Shown: positions 1 through 8,167, numbered from the stretch's first letter. The stretch is DNA of 64,000 nt from Billgrantia gudaonensis (GCF_900100195.1 NZ_FNES01000009.1:1-64000); one strand, 5' to 3'. Notes: generated by a model not told the origin, from the sequence alone. Made by a program: numbers and translations.

Positions 1-794
1 CCGCCTTCCGCGACCGCGTCGTCCACCACGCCCTGCATCGCGTCGTCGAACCCTACTTCGAAGCTCGCTTCATCCATCACAGCTACGCCTGCCGCAAGGG
101 CAAGGGCACCCACGCCGCCACCGCCGCCGTGCAACGCATGCTCCGCCGCGCCCAGGCCAAATGGGGCACCGTCTACGTGCTCCAGGGCGACATCGCCCGC
201 TACTTCCCCAGCATCCACCAGGGCCGCCTCCTGCAGCAGATCCAGCGCACCATCGGCGACCGCCGTGTGCTCGAGCTCTGGCGCCGCATCATCGCCGCCC
301 AGGGTGCTGACGGCGTCGGCCTGCCCATCGGCGCGCTGACCAGCCAGCTCTCCGCCAACGTCTACCTCGACGTCCTCGACCACTACGTCACCGACGGCCT
401 CGGCTACGGCCTCTACGCGCGTTACATGGATGACTGGATCATCATGGGACCCGACAAGGCCGCCCTCTGGCGCCTGCTCGAGCACCTCACCCGCTGGCTC
501 GATGACGAGCTCGGCCTGGTCATCAACCCCAAGAGCACCGTCTACCCGGCAAGCCAGGGCATCGACTTCGCCGGCTACCGCACCTGGACCACCCACACCC
601 TGCCGCGCAAGCGCAACGTCACCGCCGCGCGCCGCCGTATGCTCGGCCTCGCCCGCGGCTACCGCGCCGGCCGGGTGTCCCGCGACGAGATCCGGGGCAG
701 CTGGGCCAGCTTCGCCGGCTACACCAAGCACTGCCAGGCCGCCCGCACACGGGCCGCCATCGCAGCAGAGGTCAGGGAAACCATGGACAGCTAG
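1..794 (+). CDS. Reverse transcriptase of diversity-generating retroelement type (5' truncated by window)
   Basis: The frame is open from base 3, giving 263 visible residues and a stop at 792-794; the N-terminus is off the window. The finger region begins with RDRVVHHAL and HSYACRKGKGTHAA. The catalytic YMDD lies at 423-434. Motif 4 reads IGALTSQ (327-347), matching the IGxxxSQ signature of DGR reverse transcriptases instead of the QGxxxSP of group II intron and retron enzymes. No maturase or endonuclease domain follows. DGR enzymes copy a template repeat with adenine mutagenesis into a variable repeat, often in a tail fibre gene. Position fits: in P2 order the fibre genes lie just upstream of FI. 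The template and variable repeats are not visible and are presumably to the left. Confidence 0.85.
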   Translation, partial: AFRDRVVHHALHRVVEPYFEARFIHHSYACRKGKGTHAATAAVQRMLRRAQAKWGTVYVLQGDIARYFPSIHQGRLLQQIQRTIGDRRVLELWRRIIAAQGADGVGLPIGALTSQLSANVYLDVLDHYVTDGLGYGLYARYMDDWIIMGPDKAALWRLLEHLTRWLDDELGLVINPKSTVYPASQGIDFAGYRTWTTHTLPRKRNVTAARRRMLGLARGYRAGRVSRDEIRGSWASFAGYTKHCQAARTRAAIAAEVRETMDS

Positions 795-901
795 GATTGT
801 CCCGCCCCGCCGGCACAACACCCGGCTATGGCCCCCTGCGCGGGCGCGCGGCACGGTGACGGCATCAGCCCGACTCCACCCCGCCACGCGCAGGAGCTCC
901 C

Positions 902-2377
902 ATGCCTGACCAGTACCATCACGGCGTTCGCGTCCACGAGATCAATGAGGGCACGCGCCCGATCCGCACCGTCGCCACCTCCGTCATCGGCGTGATCGCC
1001 ACTGCCCCCGATGCCGCCCAGGCCGTCGCCGCAACGCTCACCTTGGGCAGCGGCAGCGCCGCGCTCACCTTCACTGCCGCCACCGCCGGGCGACCCGGCA
1101 ACAACATCCGCGTTCGCCTGCGCGACCCCGGCGAGGCGGAAAGCGCGCTCACCGTCACCGTGCGCGACGGCACCGACATCTCCATTCGCCTGGCCACCGA
1201 CATCGACGGCGAGATCATCAGCACCGCCGAAGAGATCGCCACTGCCATCGACGGCGACACCGACGCCAGCGCGCTGGTCAGCGTCTCGGCGGGCGGTACC
1301 GGCACGGTCACGGTGCACAGCTACACCAACCTCACCGGTGGCGAAGACGAGCCGTTCCCCCTCGGCGAGGCGGTGCTGCTCACCGATCTCTACGGCGCCA
1401 TCGAGGATGCCGGCGAGGAAGGCACCCTGGCCCGCTCGCTGGATGCCATCGTCGACCAGACCAAGACCCTGGTGGTCGCCATCCGCGTGGAGGATGACGA
1501 CGACAGCGACGCCCTCAAGGCCAACATCATCGAGGCCATCCCCACCCTGCTCACCGCCGAACAAGCTATCGGCGTGAAGCCGCGCATCCTCGGCGTGCCC
1601 GAGCTGGACGACGCCGACGTCACCGCCGAGCTGATCGGCGTGGCGCAGAAGCTGAGGGCGTTCGTCTACGCCTACGCCCGCGGCTGCACCACCATCGAAG
1701 AGGCGGCCATGTACCGCCAGAACTTCGGCGCCCGCGAGGTGATGGTGCTGTGGCCCGAGTTCACCGGGTTCGACACCGCCACCGAATCCACCCGCAATCT
1801 CTCCGCCGTGGCCCGCGCCCTGGGCCTGCGCGCCAAGCTCGACCAGCAGGTGGGCTGGCACAAGACGCTCTCCAACATCGCCGTCAACGGCGTGACCGGC
1901 ATCAGCCAGCCGGTGTTCTGGGATCTGCAGGACCCCAACACCGACGCCGGCTACCTCAACGCCAACGAGGTGACGACGCTCATCCGCCGCGAAGGCTTCC
2001 GCTTCTGGGGCTCGCGCACTTGCTCGAGCGACCTGCTGTTCGCCTTCGAGAACTACACCCGCTCCGCCCAGGTGATCGCCGACACCATCGCCGAGGCGCA
2101 CATGTGGGCGGTGGACAAGCCCATGCACCCGTCATTGGTGCGCGACATCATCGAGGGCATCAACCGAAAGCTCCGCGAGTGGGCCCGCCTCGGCTACCTC
2201 ATGGACGGCAACGCCTGGTTCGACGAAGAGCTCAACACGCCCGAGGTGCTCAAGGCCGGCAAGCTCTACATCAGCTACGACTACACCCCCGTGCCGCCGC
2301 TGGAGAATCTGAGCCTCCGACAGCACATCACCGACCGCTACCTGGTCGATTTCGCCGACCGCGTCGCCGCCGCCTGA
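902..2377 (+). CDS. FI: Contractile tail sheath protein (P2 FI family)
   Basis: The 491-residue protein forms the outer contractile sheath around the tail tube. The start [19 protein letters not shown] and the core [17 protein letters not shown] followed by VFWDLQ match P2 FI closely (comparison from memory). So do HMWAVDKP and [12 protein letters not shown] near the C-terminus. Start ATG follows CAGGAGCTCCC. It is about 100 residues longer than P2 FI because residues about 38-150 form an extra beta-rich, Thr/Ser/Asp-rich domain between the first strand region and [10 protein letters not shown]. The tube gene begins 12 bases later. Confidence 0.95.
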   Translation: MPDQYHHGVRVHEINEGTRPIRTVATSVIGVIATAPDAAQAVAATLTLGSGSAALTFTAATAGRPGNNIRVRLRDPGEAESALTVTVRDGTDISIRLATDIDGEIISTAEEIATAIDGDTDASALVSVSAGGTGTVTVHSYTNLTGGEDEPFPLGEAVLLTDLYGAIEDAGEEGTLARSLDAIVDQTKTLVVAIRVEDDDDSDALKANIIEAIPTLLTAEQAIGVKPRILGVPELDDADVTAELIGVAQKLRAFVYAYARGCTTIEEAAMYRQNFGAREVMVLWPEFTGFDTATESTRNLSAVARALGLRAKLDQQVGWHKTLSNIAVNGVTGISQPVFWDLQDPNTDAGYLNANEVTTLIRREGFRFWGSRTCSSDLLFAFENYTRSAQVIADTIAEAHMWAVDKPMHPSLVRDIIEGINRKLREWARLGYLMDGNAWFDEELNTPEVLKAGKLYISYDYTPVPPLENLSLRQHITDRYLVDFADRVAAA

Positions 2378-2389
2378 TAGGAGACCGCA

Positions 2390-2896
2390 ATGCTTCCCAA
2401 GATTCTCAAGGACTTCAACCTGTTCGGGGACGGCAACAACTGGATGGGCCAGATCCCCGAGCTCACCCTGCCCGAGCTTGCCCGCCGCATGGTCGAGTAC
2501 GAGGGCGGCGGCATGGAAGGCCCCATCGAGGTCGACCAGGGCGCCGCTCTCCAGGAGTTCGAATGGACGGCCGGCGGCATCATCGTCGAGATCTTCGACA
2601 GCTACGGCTCGCCAATCCACGACGCCGCGCTGCTGCGCTTCACCGGTAGCTACGAAAGCGACGAAACCGGCGAGGTCACCCCCGTCGAGGTCGTGGTGCG
2701 CGGTCGCCACAAGACGATCGCCATGGGCGACGTCTCCAAGGGCGACAACAACACCATCAGCGTCACCACCACCCTCAGCTACTACAAGCTGGTAGTGGAC
2801 GGCGAGGTGATCATCGAGCGCGACGTGCCCGGCAAGGTTTTCAAGGTGCGCGGCGAGGATCGCTACGCCCAGCGCCGCCAGGCCCTCGGCATCTAA
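2390..2896 (+). CDS. FII: Major tail tube protein (P2 FII family)
   Basis: The 168-residue protein polymerises into the inner tail tube. Its N-terminus LPKILKDFNLFGDGNNW and the segment GYYTPVE-like strand region followed by KVVVRGRHK-type residues (here VEVVVRGRHKTIAMGD) are typical of the family. Length is normal for P2-like tubes. It is preceded by TAGGAGACCGCA and follows FI by 12 bases, so the two are co-translated in one late transcript. A stable hairpin follows the stop. Confidence 0.93.
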   Translation: MLPKILKDFNLFGDGNNWMGQIPELTLPELARRMVEYEGGGMEGPIEVDQGAALQEFEWTAGGIIVEIFDSYGSPIHDAALLRFTGSYESDETGEVTPVEVVVRGRHKTIAMGDVSKGDNNTISVTTTLSYYKLVVDGEVIIERDVPGKVFKVRGEDRYAQRRQALGI

Positions 2897-2924
2897 ATGG
2901 TCGCCGAGCGCAGAGACCCACCCC

Positions 2925-2945
2925 GGCGGCCCCGGTCGGGCCGCC
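2925..2945 (+). terminator. Hairpin between FII and E (possible attenuator)
   Basis: A perfect 8-bp stem GGCGGCCC/GGGCCGCC with a 5-base loop lies between the abundant tube gene and the chaperone gene. There is no U-tract, so it may act as an mRNA stabiliser or partial attenuator rather than a full terminator. Confidence 0.4.
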
Positions 2946-2965
2946 ACCCCACCCCAGGAGAGACC

Positions 2966-3295
2966 ATGGATCCCAAGGACCAAGACACCACACCGGCCGC
3001 GCCGGGAATCCCCACCGAAAACGTCACTCTCGACACCCCGCTCCATCGCGGAAAGCAGACCGTGACCGAGGTCAGCGTGCGCAAGCCGCTCTCCGGCGCC
3101 CTGCGCGGCGTGGCCCTGGTGGACCTGCTCAACATGGATACCCAGAGCCTGCATAAGGTGCTGCCGCGCATCACCGAGCCCGCCCTCACCGAGGCCGAGC
3201 TGCGCCAGATGGACCCCGCCGACCTGGTGCAGCTGGGCAGCAAGGTGAGCCGTTTTTTGCTGGGCAAGCGGGCGGATGGGGAGAGCGACGCGTAA
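2966..3295 (+). CDS. E: Tail assembly chaperone gpE (0-frame product)
   Basis: The 109-residue protein matches phage tail assembly chaperone E. It pairs with the longer frameshift product during loading of the tape measure. The ATG at 2966 follows CCAGGAGAGACC, a better start than the ATG at 2897, which has no ribosome site. The C-terminal stretch ADLVQLGSKVSRFLLGK is the conserved part. The ribosome crosses a slippery heptamer 34 bases before the stop, and a minority is expected to continue in the -1 frame. Confidence 0.88.
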   Translation: MDPKDQDTTPAAPGIPTENVTLDTPLHRGKQTVTEVSVRKPLSGALRGVALVDLLNMDTQSLHKVLPRITEPALTEAELRQMDPADLVQLGSKVSRFLLGKRADGESDA

Positions 3296-3450
3296 CCCTG
3301 CCCGCCTGCGTCGACGACGCCATGGCCGACCTTGCCATGGTTTTTCACTGGGGTCCGGCTGATATGGACCCCATGCCCCTGGATGAGCTGATGGACTGGC
3401 GCGAGCGCGCCCGCCAGCGCCACGAGACCCAGCCCCCACCCAAGCGATAG
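2966..3450 (+). CDS. E+E': Tail assembly chaperone gpE+E' made by -1 frameshift
   Basis: Translation shifts at 3253-3259 and continues in the -1 frame to TAG at 3448-3450, giving about 161 residues (98 plus 63). The -1 extension contains ADLAMVFHWGPADMDPM and LDELMDWRERARQR, the hallmark of the P2 GpE' family. It has no convincing ribosome site of its own, as in P2, where E' is made only as a fusion. It ends 12 bases before the tape measure start. The frameshift is inferred from sequence and family knowledge. Confidence 0.85.
3253..3259 (+). other. Slippery heptamer T TTT TTG for -1 frameshift
   Basis: In the E frame the bases read as codons cgT TTT TTG. This is the same heptamer and phase known from the P2 E/E' shift. 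The -1 frame is open across it to 3450 and encodes the conserved E' domain. Confidence 0.85.
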
Positions 3451-3462
3451 GAGCCCCGCCCG

Positions 3463-5862
3463 ATGGCCAAGGATCTGAACCTGAGCGTCACCCTCAGCGC
3501 GATCAACAAGGCCACCGGGCCGCTGAAACAGATCCTCAAGGGCAGCCGCGGCGCTGGCCGCGCCATCCGCGATACGCGCGATGAGCTGCGCGACCTCAAC
3601 GGGCAGCAGAAGAAGATCACCGCGTTTCGCGATACCTCGCGAGAGGCACACGCTGCCCGTCGCGCACTGATGGACAAGCGCGAAGAACTCAAGCAAGTAA
3701 CCCACCAGTTGGAGACCACCCAAGGACCGACTCGGCGCCTCACCCAGCAACAGGCCAAGGCCCGGCGCGAGATCAAAAAACTGGCCGGACGCTATGGCGT
3801 GCTCAAGGATCGCGCCAGGGAGTTGGAAAACCAGCTCCCGAAAAACGTTCGCGCAACCGGCAATCTCGATAGCCAGCAGGAAGCCCTCGCCCGCCAGATC
3901 GAGGCCACCAATCGCCGCCTCGAGCGACAGCAGGGCGCGCTGAAGCGCCTCGGCCAGGCCGATGTGGGCGGCAAGTTCCGCAACATGACCGGCGAGGTGC
4001 GTCGGTTCGGCCGCAACTTGACACTCGCCGGCACCATTGCCGCCGGTAGCATCTTCGGCCTGGCCAACTCCACCGCCACCCTGGGCGACGATGTCGCCAA
4101 AACGGCAGACGCCATGGGCATCGGCATCGGCCAGTTGCAGGAGCTGCGCTACTCCGCTGAGCGCAGCGGCGTCAGCACCCAAAAGCTCGACTCCAGCATG
4201 GAGCGCTTCGTGAAGCGCCTGGGTGAGGCCAAGCAAGGCGGCGGCGCCGCCGCCAAGGCCTACGAGCAGCTCGGCATGAACGCCAGCGAGCTCGCCCGGC
4301 TCACCCCCGACGAGGCCCTGGCCACCGTGGCCAACCGACTGCGCGACGTCGAGAGCCAGACCGACCGAGTCGCCGTCGCCGCCCAGCTGTTCGGGCGCGA
4401 GGGCGTGGCCATGGTCAACATGCTCAAGGGTGGATCAAGCGGCCTCGAGCAGCTGCGCAATGACGCCCGCGCCACCGGCTACGTGCTCGGCGACCAAGCC
4501 GCCCGCGACGCCGAAACCTTCAAGGACGCCCTGCTCGATGCCGAGCTGGGCATGAAGGGCATGAAGAACACCGTCGGCGCCGAGCTGATGCCCGCCATCA
4601 CCGAGCTGATGCGCGACCTCTCCGGCTGGATGCGCGAGAACCGCGACCAGGTGAAGGCGTTTGCCGCCGAGTTCGGCGAACGTCTCAAGGCCGCCGTGCC
4701 GGTGATCGTGGATCTCGCCAGCGGCGTGGGTGAGTTCGCCCGCACGCTCACCGGCATGATCACCACCGCCGCCGAGCTCGCCGGCGGCTTCGACAACCTG
4801 GCGATGATCATCGGCGGCCTGTTCGCCGCCAAGGCCATCACCAGCGTGGTGGCGTTCGGGGCCAGCTTGGTCAAGGCGGGTGCCGCGCTCGGCACGCTCG
4901 CCAGCACGCTGCCGGGGCTCATCGGCGGCATCAAAACGCTCGGCCTTGCCTTCATGGCCACGCCCCTGGGCTGGGTGATCGGCGCGGTGACCGCCATCGG
5001 TGCCGGGGCGATCTACCTGTGGCGCAACTGGGAGACCATCGGGCCCAAGTTCTCCGCGCTGTGGGAGGGCATCAAGACCAAGGCCAGCGCCGCCTGGGAC
5101 TGGCTCAAGGGGCTGATGGAGTGGTCGCCCATCGCCACCATCCGCAACGCCTGGACCGGTCTCGGCGAGCTAGGGGCCAGCCTGATCGACGGCCTGATCG
5201 GCGGCATCGACGAGAAATGGCAGGCGCTGAAGGACAAGGTCACCGGCATCGCCAGCGGCGTGACCGGTTGGTTCAAGGAAAAGCTCGGCATCAACTCTCC
5301 CTCCACCGTGTTCGCCGGGTTCGGCGGCAACCTGCTCGATGGCCTGATCGACGGCATCGACGAAAAGTGGCAAACGCTCAAGGACGCCATCGGCAACACC
5401 GCCGGCGCCGTGACCGGCTGGTTCAAGGAGAAGCTGGGCATCCGCTCGCCCTCACGCGTGTTCGCCGAGCTGGGCGGCCACACCATGGCCGGCTACCAGC
5501 AGGGCCTGGCAAAGAGCGAGCGCGGCCCGCTGCGCGAGGTTGACGCATTCGCCAAGCGCCTGCGCCAGGCCGGTGCCGGCCTCGCCCTGGGCGCCGCTGC
5601 CGGCGTGGCCGTGGCCAGCCCCGGCGGCCCCGACGCCGGGGGCAACGGCGGCATCGCCATCGACCGCCGACCGCCCATGGCCGCCCCCGCCGGCGGCGGG
5701 CTGGTCATCCAGGGCGGCATCAACATCGAGATCCACGCCACCCCGGGCATGAACGAGCAGGCGCTGGCCGGCTACGTGCGCGCCGAGGTGCAGCGCGCCC
5801 TCGCCGAGGCCGAACGCGACGCCCGCGCGCGGCAGCGCTCCGCCCTCTACGACACCGACTGA
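3463..5862 (+). CDS. T: Tail tape measure protein (P2 gpT family)
   Basis: The 799-residue protein sets tail length and fills the tube. Residues about 1-170 are charged and helical with coiled-coil character (KEELKQVTHQLE, QQKKITAFRD). Next come a TP901-type core (DDVAKTADAMGIGIGQLQEL, RFVKRLGEAKQG) and long hydrophobic helices at about 440-525. Two tandem 50-residue repeats lie at 576-675, each ending in LGI.SPS..FA. A Gly/Pro-rich tail with a final helix follows. It is preceded by TAGGAGCCCCGCCCG and directly follows the E/E' pair, the usual context. Confidence 0.93.
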   Translation: MAKDLNLSVTLSAINKATGPLKQILKGSRGAGRAIRDTRDELRDLNGQQKKITAFRDTSREAHAARRALMDKREELKQVTHQLETTQGPTRRLTQQQAKARREIKKLAGRYGVLKDRARELENQLPKNVRATGNLDSQQEALARQIEATNRRLERQQGALKRLGQADVGGKFRNMTGEVRRFGRNLTLAGTIAAGSIFGLANSTATLGDDVAKTADAMGIGIGQLQELRYSAERSGVSTQKLDSSMERFVKRLGEAKQGGGAAAKAYEQLGMNASELARLTPDEALATVANRLRDVESQTDRVAVAAQLFGREGVAMVNMLKGGSSGLEQLRNDARATGYVLGDQAARDAETFKDALLDAELGMKGMKNTVGAELMPAITELMRDLSGWMRENRDQVKAFAAEFGERLKAAVPVIVDLASGVGEFARTLTGMITTAAELAGGFDNLAMIIGGLFAAKAITSVVAFGASLVKAGAALGTLASTLPGLIGGIKTLGLAFMATPLGWVIGAVTAIGAGAIYLWRNWETIGPKFSALWEGIKTKASAAWDWLKGLMEWSPIATIRNAWTGLGELGASLIDGLIGGIDEKWQALKDKVTGIASGVTGWFKEKLGINSPSTVFAGFGGNLLDGLIDGIDEKWQTLKDAIGNTAGAVTGWFKEKLGIRSPSRVFAELGGHTMAGYQQGLAKSERGPLREVDAFAKRLRQAGAGLALGAAAGVAVASPGGPDAGGNGGIAIDRRPPMAAPAGGGLVIQGGINIEIHATPGMNEQALAGYVRAEVQRALAEAERDARARQRSALYDTD
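5188..5487 (+). repeat. Two tandem 150-bp (50-codon) repeats inside the tape measure gene
   Basis: Units 5188-5337 and 5338-5487 are in frame and exactly equal in length. Their translations share 34 of 50 residues, including GIDEKWQ, VTGWFKEKLGI, SPS and VFA. Unequal recombination between them would change the tape measure in 50-residue steps. Confidence 0.85.
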
Positions 5863-5873
5863 GGACCGCCACC

Positions 5874-6317
5874 ATGATGATGACCCTCGGGCTGTTCGTG
5901 TTTCAGCTCAGCACCGTGGCCTACCAAGAGCTGCAGCGCCAGACGGCCTGGCGCCACGCCAGCCAGGCCCGCGTGGGCGTGCGCCCAGCACGCCAGTTCC
6001 TCGGCCCCGGTGACGACACCGTGCGCCTCACCGGCACCCTGCTGCCCGAGTTCACCGGCGGCCAGCCGCATCTCGACGATCTGCGCCGCATGGCCGACGA
6101 GGGCGACGCCTGGCCGCTGATCGAGGGCACCGGCGCCTACTACGGTCTCTACGTGATCGAATCGCTCGGCGAGCGCAAAAGCCGTTTCTTCGGCGACGGC
6201 GCCGCCAGCCGCATCGAGTTCGACCTCGCTCTGCAGCGCGTGGAAGACACCGAGCGCGAGCGCCTCGCCCAGCTCGACGCCACCGCCCTGCGCGCCATCC
6301 GGGGGATGTTCGCATGA
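5874..6317 (+). CDS. U: Tail completion protein gpU
   Basis: The 147-residue protein matches the P2 gpU family that caps the tail tube. It has MMMTLGLFVFQLSTVAYQEL at the start and the FTGGQPHLDDLRRMADEG and GLYVIESLGERKS motifs. It starts 11 bases after the tape measure stop, and its stop overlaps the D start as ATGA. Gene X, which lies between U and D in P2, is missing. Confidence 0.9.
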   Translation: MMMTLGLFVFQLSTVAYQELQRQTAWRHASQARVGVRPARQFLGPGDDTVRLTGTLLPEFTGGQPHLDDLRRMADEGDAWPLIEGTGAYYGLYVIESLGERKSRFFGDGAASRIEFDLALQRVEDTERERLAQLDATALRAIRGMFA

Positions 6318-7297
6318 GCCGCCGGCCCAGCTACCGCCTCACTCTGCAGGGGCAGACCATCAGCCCCGAGCTGCGTGCCCGCCTGCAGCGCCTGCGCCTG
6401 ATCGACAAGCGCGGCATGGAGGCCGACCAGCTCGACCTCACGCTCACCGACCACGACGGCCGCCTCGCCCTGCCCCCGCGTGGTGCCGAGCTGCAACTGG
6501 CCATCGGCTGGCACGGCGAGGGCCTGGTCGAGCGCGGCACCTACATCGTCGACGAGGTGGAGCACAGCGGCAGCCCCGACACCCTCAGCATCCGCGCCCG
6601 CTCGGCGGACATGCGCGAAGGCCTTCCCGGCAAGCGCTCGCAGAGCTGGCACGAGCTCACCCTCGAGGAGATCCTCGCCACCATCGCCGGCCGCCACGGC
6701 ATCGAACCCGTGATCGGCGACACCCTGGGCGGCATCTACCTCGACCACATCGACCAGACCGAGGAATCGGACCTCCACTTTCTGACGCGGCTCGCCGAAC
6801 GCTACGACGCCGTGGCCACGGTGAAGGCCGGGCGGCTGCTTTTCACCGCCGCCGGGCAGGCGCAGACCGCCAGCGGCCTCGCCCTGCCCACGCTCACCCT
6901 CACCCGCCGCGACGGCGACCAGCACCGCTATACCGAGGCCGACCGCGACGCCTACAGCGGCGTGATCGCCCAATGGCACGACCCCGACGCCGCCGAGAAG
7001 CGCGAGGTAGTCGCCGGCAGCAGCGACAACCCCAAGCGCCTGCGCCCCACCTACGCCACCGAAGACGACGCCATCAACGCGGCGAAGAGCGAATGGCAAC
7101 GCCTCCAGCGCGGCCATGCCGAATTCTCGCTGACGCTGGCCGAAGGCAACCCCCGCCTGATGCCCGAGACACCGGTACAGATGCGCGGATGGAAGGAAGC
7201 GATCGACAGCAAGCCCTGGCTCGTCACCGAAGTGACCCACGAGCTCACCGACGCCGCCCTGACCAGCAGCGTGCAGCTCGAGATCCGCGGCGAGTAG
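6314..7297 (+). CDS. D: Baseplate hub / late control protein gpD
   Basis: The 327-residue protein belongs to the gpD family, a VgrG/gp27-like hub at the base of the tail tube. The family name 'late control' is historical. Family signs include VDEVEHSGSPDTLSIRARSADM, the GKRSQSWHELTLEEI stretch and KPWLVTEVTHEL near the C-terminus. Length is slightly below P2 gpD (about 387). It is the last gene of the tail block; in P2 the ogr activator follows, but here it is replaced by a palindrome and accessory genes. Confidence 0.92.
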   Translation: MSRRPSYRLTLQGQTISPELRARLQRLRLIDKRGMEADQLDLTLTDHDGRLALPPRGAELQLAIGWHGEGLVERGTYIVDEVEHSGSPDTLSIRARSADMREGLPGKRSQSWHELTLEEILATIAGRHGIEPVIGDTLGGIYLDHIDQTEESDLHFLTRLAERYDAVATVKAGRLLFTAAGQAQTASGLALPTLTLTRRDGDQHRYTEADRDAYSGVIAQWHDPDAAEKREVVAGSSDNPKRLRPTYATEDDAINAAKSEWQRLQRGHAEFSLTLAEGNPRLMPETPVQMRGWKEAIDSKPWLVTEVTHELTDAALTSSVQLEIRGE

Positions 7298-7360
7298 GCG
7301 GCGCTACGCGAAATCTGGGGCGGTTGGTGGGGGTGTGTGGGCTGGATTTTAAAAAAAGGC

Positions 7361-7389
7361 TTGCAAGGTAGCACCCATGGTGCTACCTT
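7361..7389 (+). promoter_or_regulatory. Perfect palindrome, probable promoter-operator before the accessory genes
   Basis: An 11-bp perfect inverted repeat, AAGGTAGCACC and GGTGCTACCTT, with a CAT loop occupies 7365-7389. A possible -35 TTGCAA (7361-7366) and a weak -10 TACCTT (7384-7389) lie 17 bases apart and flank it. An operator for a dimeric repressor controlling 7464 onwards is the favoured reading. A terminator for gpD is the alternative, since TTTAA follows. Confidence 0.5.
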
Positions 7390-7463
7390 TAACCATGTGA
7401 GGCGAACGAAGCCCACGCCAACCGAAGAACTGGCCCGCCGGGCGCAGAACTAGGAGACCTGCC

Positions 7464-7766
7464 ATGACCGCTATCACAATCGCTCAAACCATCGCCGACC
7501 TGCTCAACAACGACGGGCAGCAGTTCGATACCGACGACGGCCGCAATCTGGTCGAGCTTTGCGAAGAGCGCAACGCCACCGTCGAGTACGCCGTCCGCGC
7601 CTACGCCGATGACGAAGAGCAAACCCAGTATTGGGAAGCCGGCTTCTCCGGCGACCACTTCGCTGGTGACCCCGTCCGCTACGTTTTCTCCGATGGCAGC
7701 GCCATCGTCGAAGCCGGCGAGGGCTGGGACATCGAAGGCGACGAGCCCTTCAGCTGGGCCATGTAA
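7464..7766 (+). CDS. Small acidic phage protein of unknown function
   Basis: The protein is 100 residues and strongly acidic (DDGRNLVELCEERN, ADDEEQTQYWEAGF, GWDIEGDEPFSWAM). The ATG follows TAGGAGACCTGCC. I do not recognise the family. It has its own upstream palindrome-promoter and a downstream hairpin, so it forms a separate transcription unit in the manner of a moron. Negative charge and small size could suit a DNA mimic, but that is speculation. Confidence 0.7.
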   Translation: MTAITIAQTIADLLNNDGQQFDTDDGRNLVELCEERNATVEYAVRAYADDEEQTQYWEAGFSGDHFAGDPVRYVFSDGSAIVEAGEGWDIEGDEPFSWAM

Positions 7767-7773
7767 CACTACT

Positions 7774-7794
7774 GCCCCGGCCACGCGCCGGGGC
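7774..7794 (+). terminator. Probable terminator hairpin
   Basis: An 8-bp stem GCCCCGGC/GCCGGGGC with a 5-base loop is followed by TCTTGATT. It lies 7 bases after the stop of the acidic protein gene. Confidence 0.6.
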
Positions 7795-7812
7795 TCTTGA
7801 TTGGAGACCGCC

Positions 7813-8166
7813 ATGACCGACAAGGCCCGCAACAAGCGCCGCCCTAGCATCTACCTGAGCCCGCCGCTCGCGGAGATCGCCGACAACCTGCCCCCGGAGA
7901 AGAGCCTGAGCGCCCGCCTGGCCACCATCGCCGAGCGCTACGAGCTGGCATGCAGCCAGCCGCCCGAACTGACGGACGACGAGCGTCAGCTTTTGGGCAG
8001 CACGCTATCCGGCACTCTGCTCGAGCCGCTGATGATCAAGTACCTCGACCGCGAGATCGAGGACAGCAATGCAGGCGACCCCAGCGAGCTGCGCGACCTG
8101 GCTGCCAGGGTGCGCGAGATGAGTTACGCCGAGCGAGTGGCGATGATAGAGAGCCTGGGGTTCTGA
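7813..8166 (+). CDS. Hypothetical phage protein with short N-terminal basic segment
   Basis: The protein has 117 residues. ATG 7813 is chosen because TTGGAGACCGCC precedes it at proper spacing; an in-frame TTG at 7801 would only add META-type residues inside that ribosome site. The N-terminus RNKRRPSIYLSPPLAEIADN resembles the strand-helix start of ribbon-helix-helix proteins. The rest is helical and acidic. No confident family. The following gene begins 2 bases after its stop. Confidence 0.6.
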   Translation: MTDKARNKRRPSIYLSPPLAEIADNLPPEKSLSARLATIAERYELACSQPPELTDDERQLLGSTLSGTLLEPLMIKYLDREIEDSNAGDPSELRDLAARVREMSYAERVAMIESLGF

Positions 8167-8167
8167 C

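Noticed and set aside
1-794. Retron or group II intron identity of the reverse transcriptase
   Set aside because: No maturase domain or intron boundary downstream. Motif 4 is IGxxxSQ and no retron msr/msd structure is visible in the following 100 bases.
795-901. Short gap after the reverse transcriptase as a possible DGR template repeat
   Set aside because: Too short and poor in the AAC/AAT-type adenines expected. No similar segment was noticed in the visible prophage.
791-2128. Long open frame on the minus strand opposite the sheath gene (also 2132-3439 and 2893-4236)
   Set aside because: Gly/Ala/His/Val-rich antisense shadows of the P2-type tail genes, which have clear family motifs on the plus strand.
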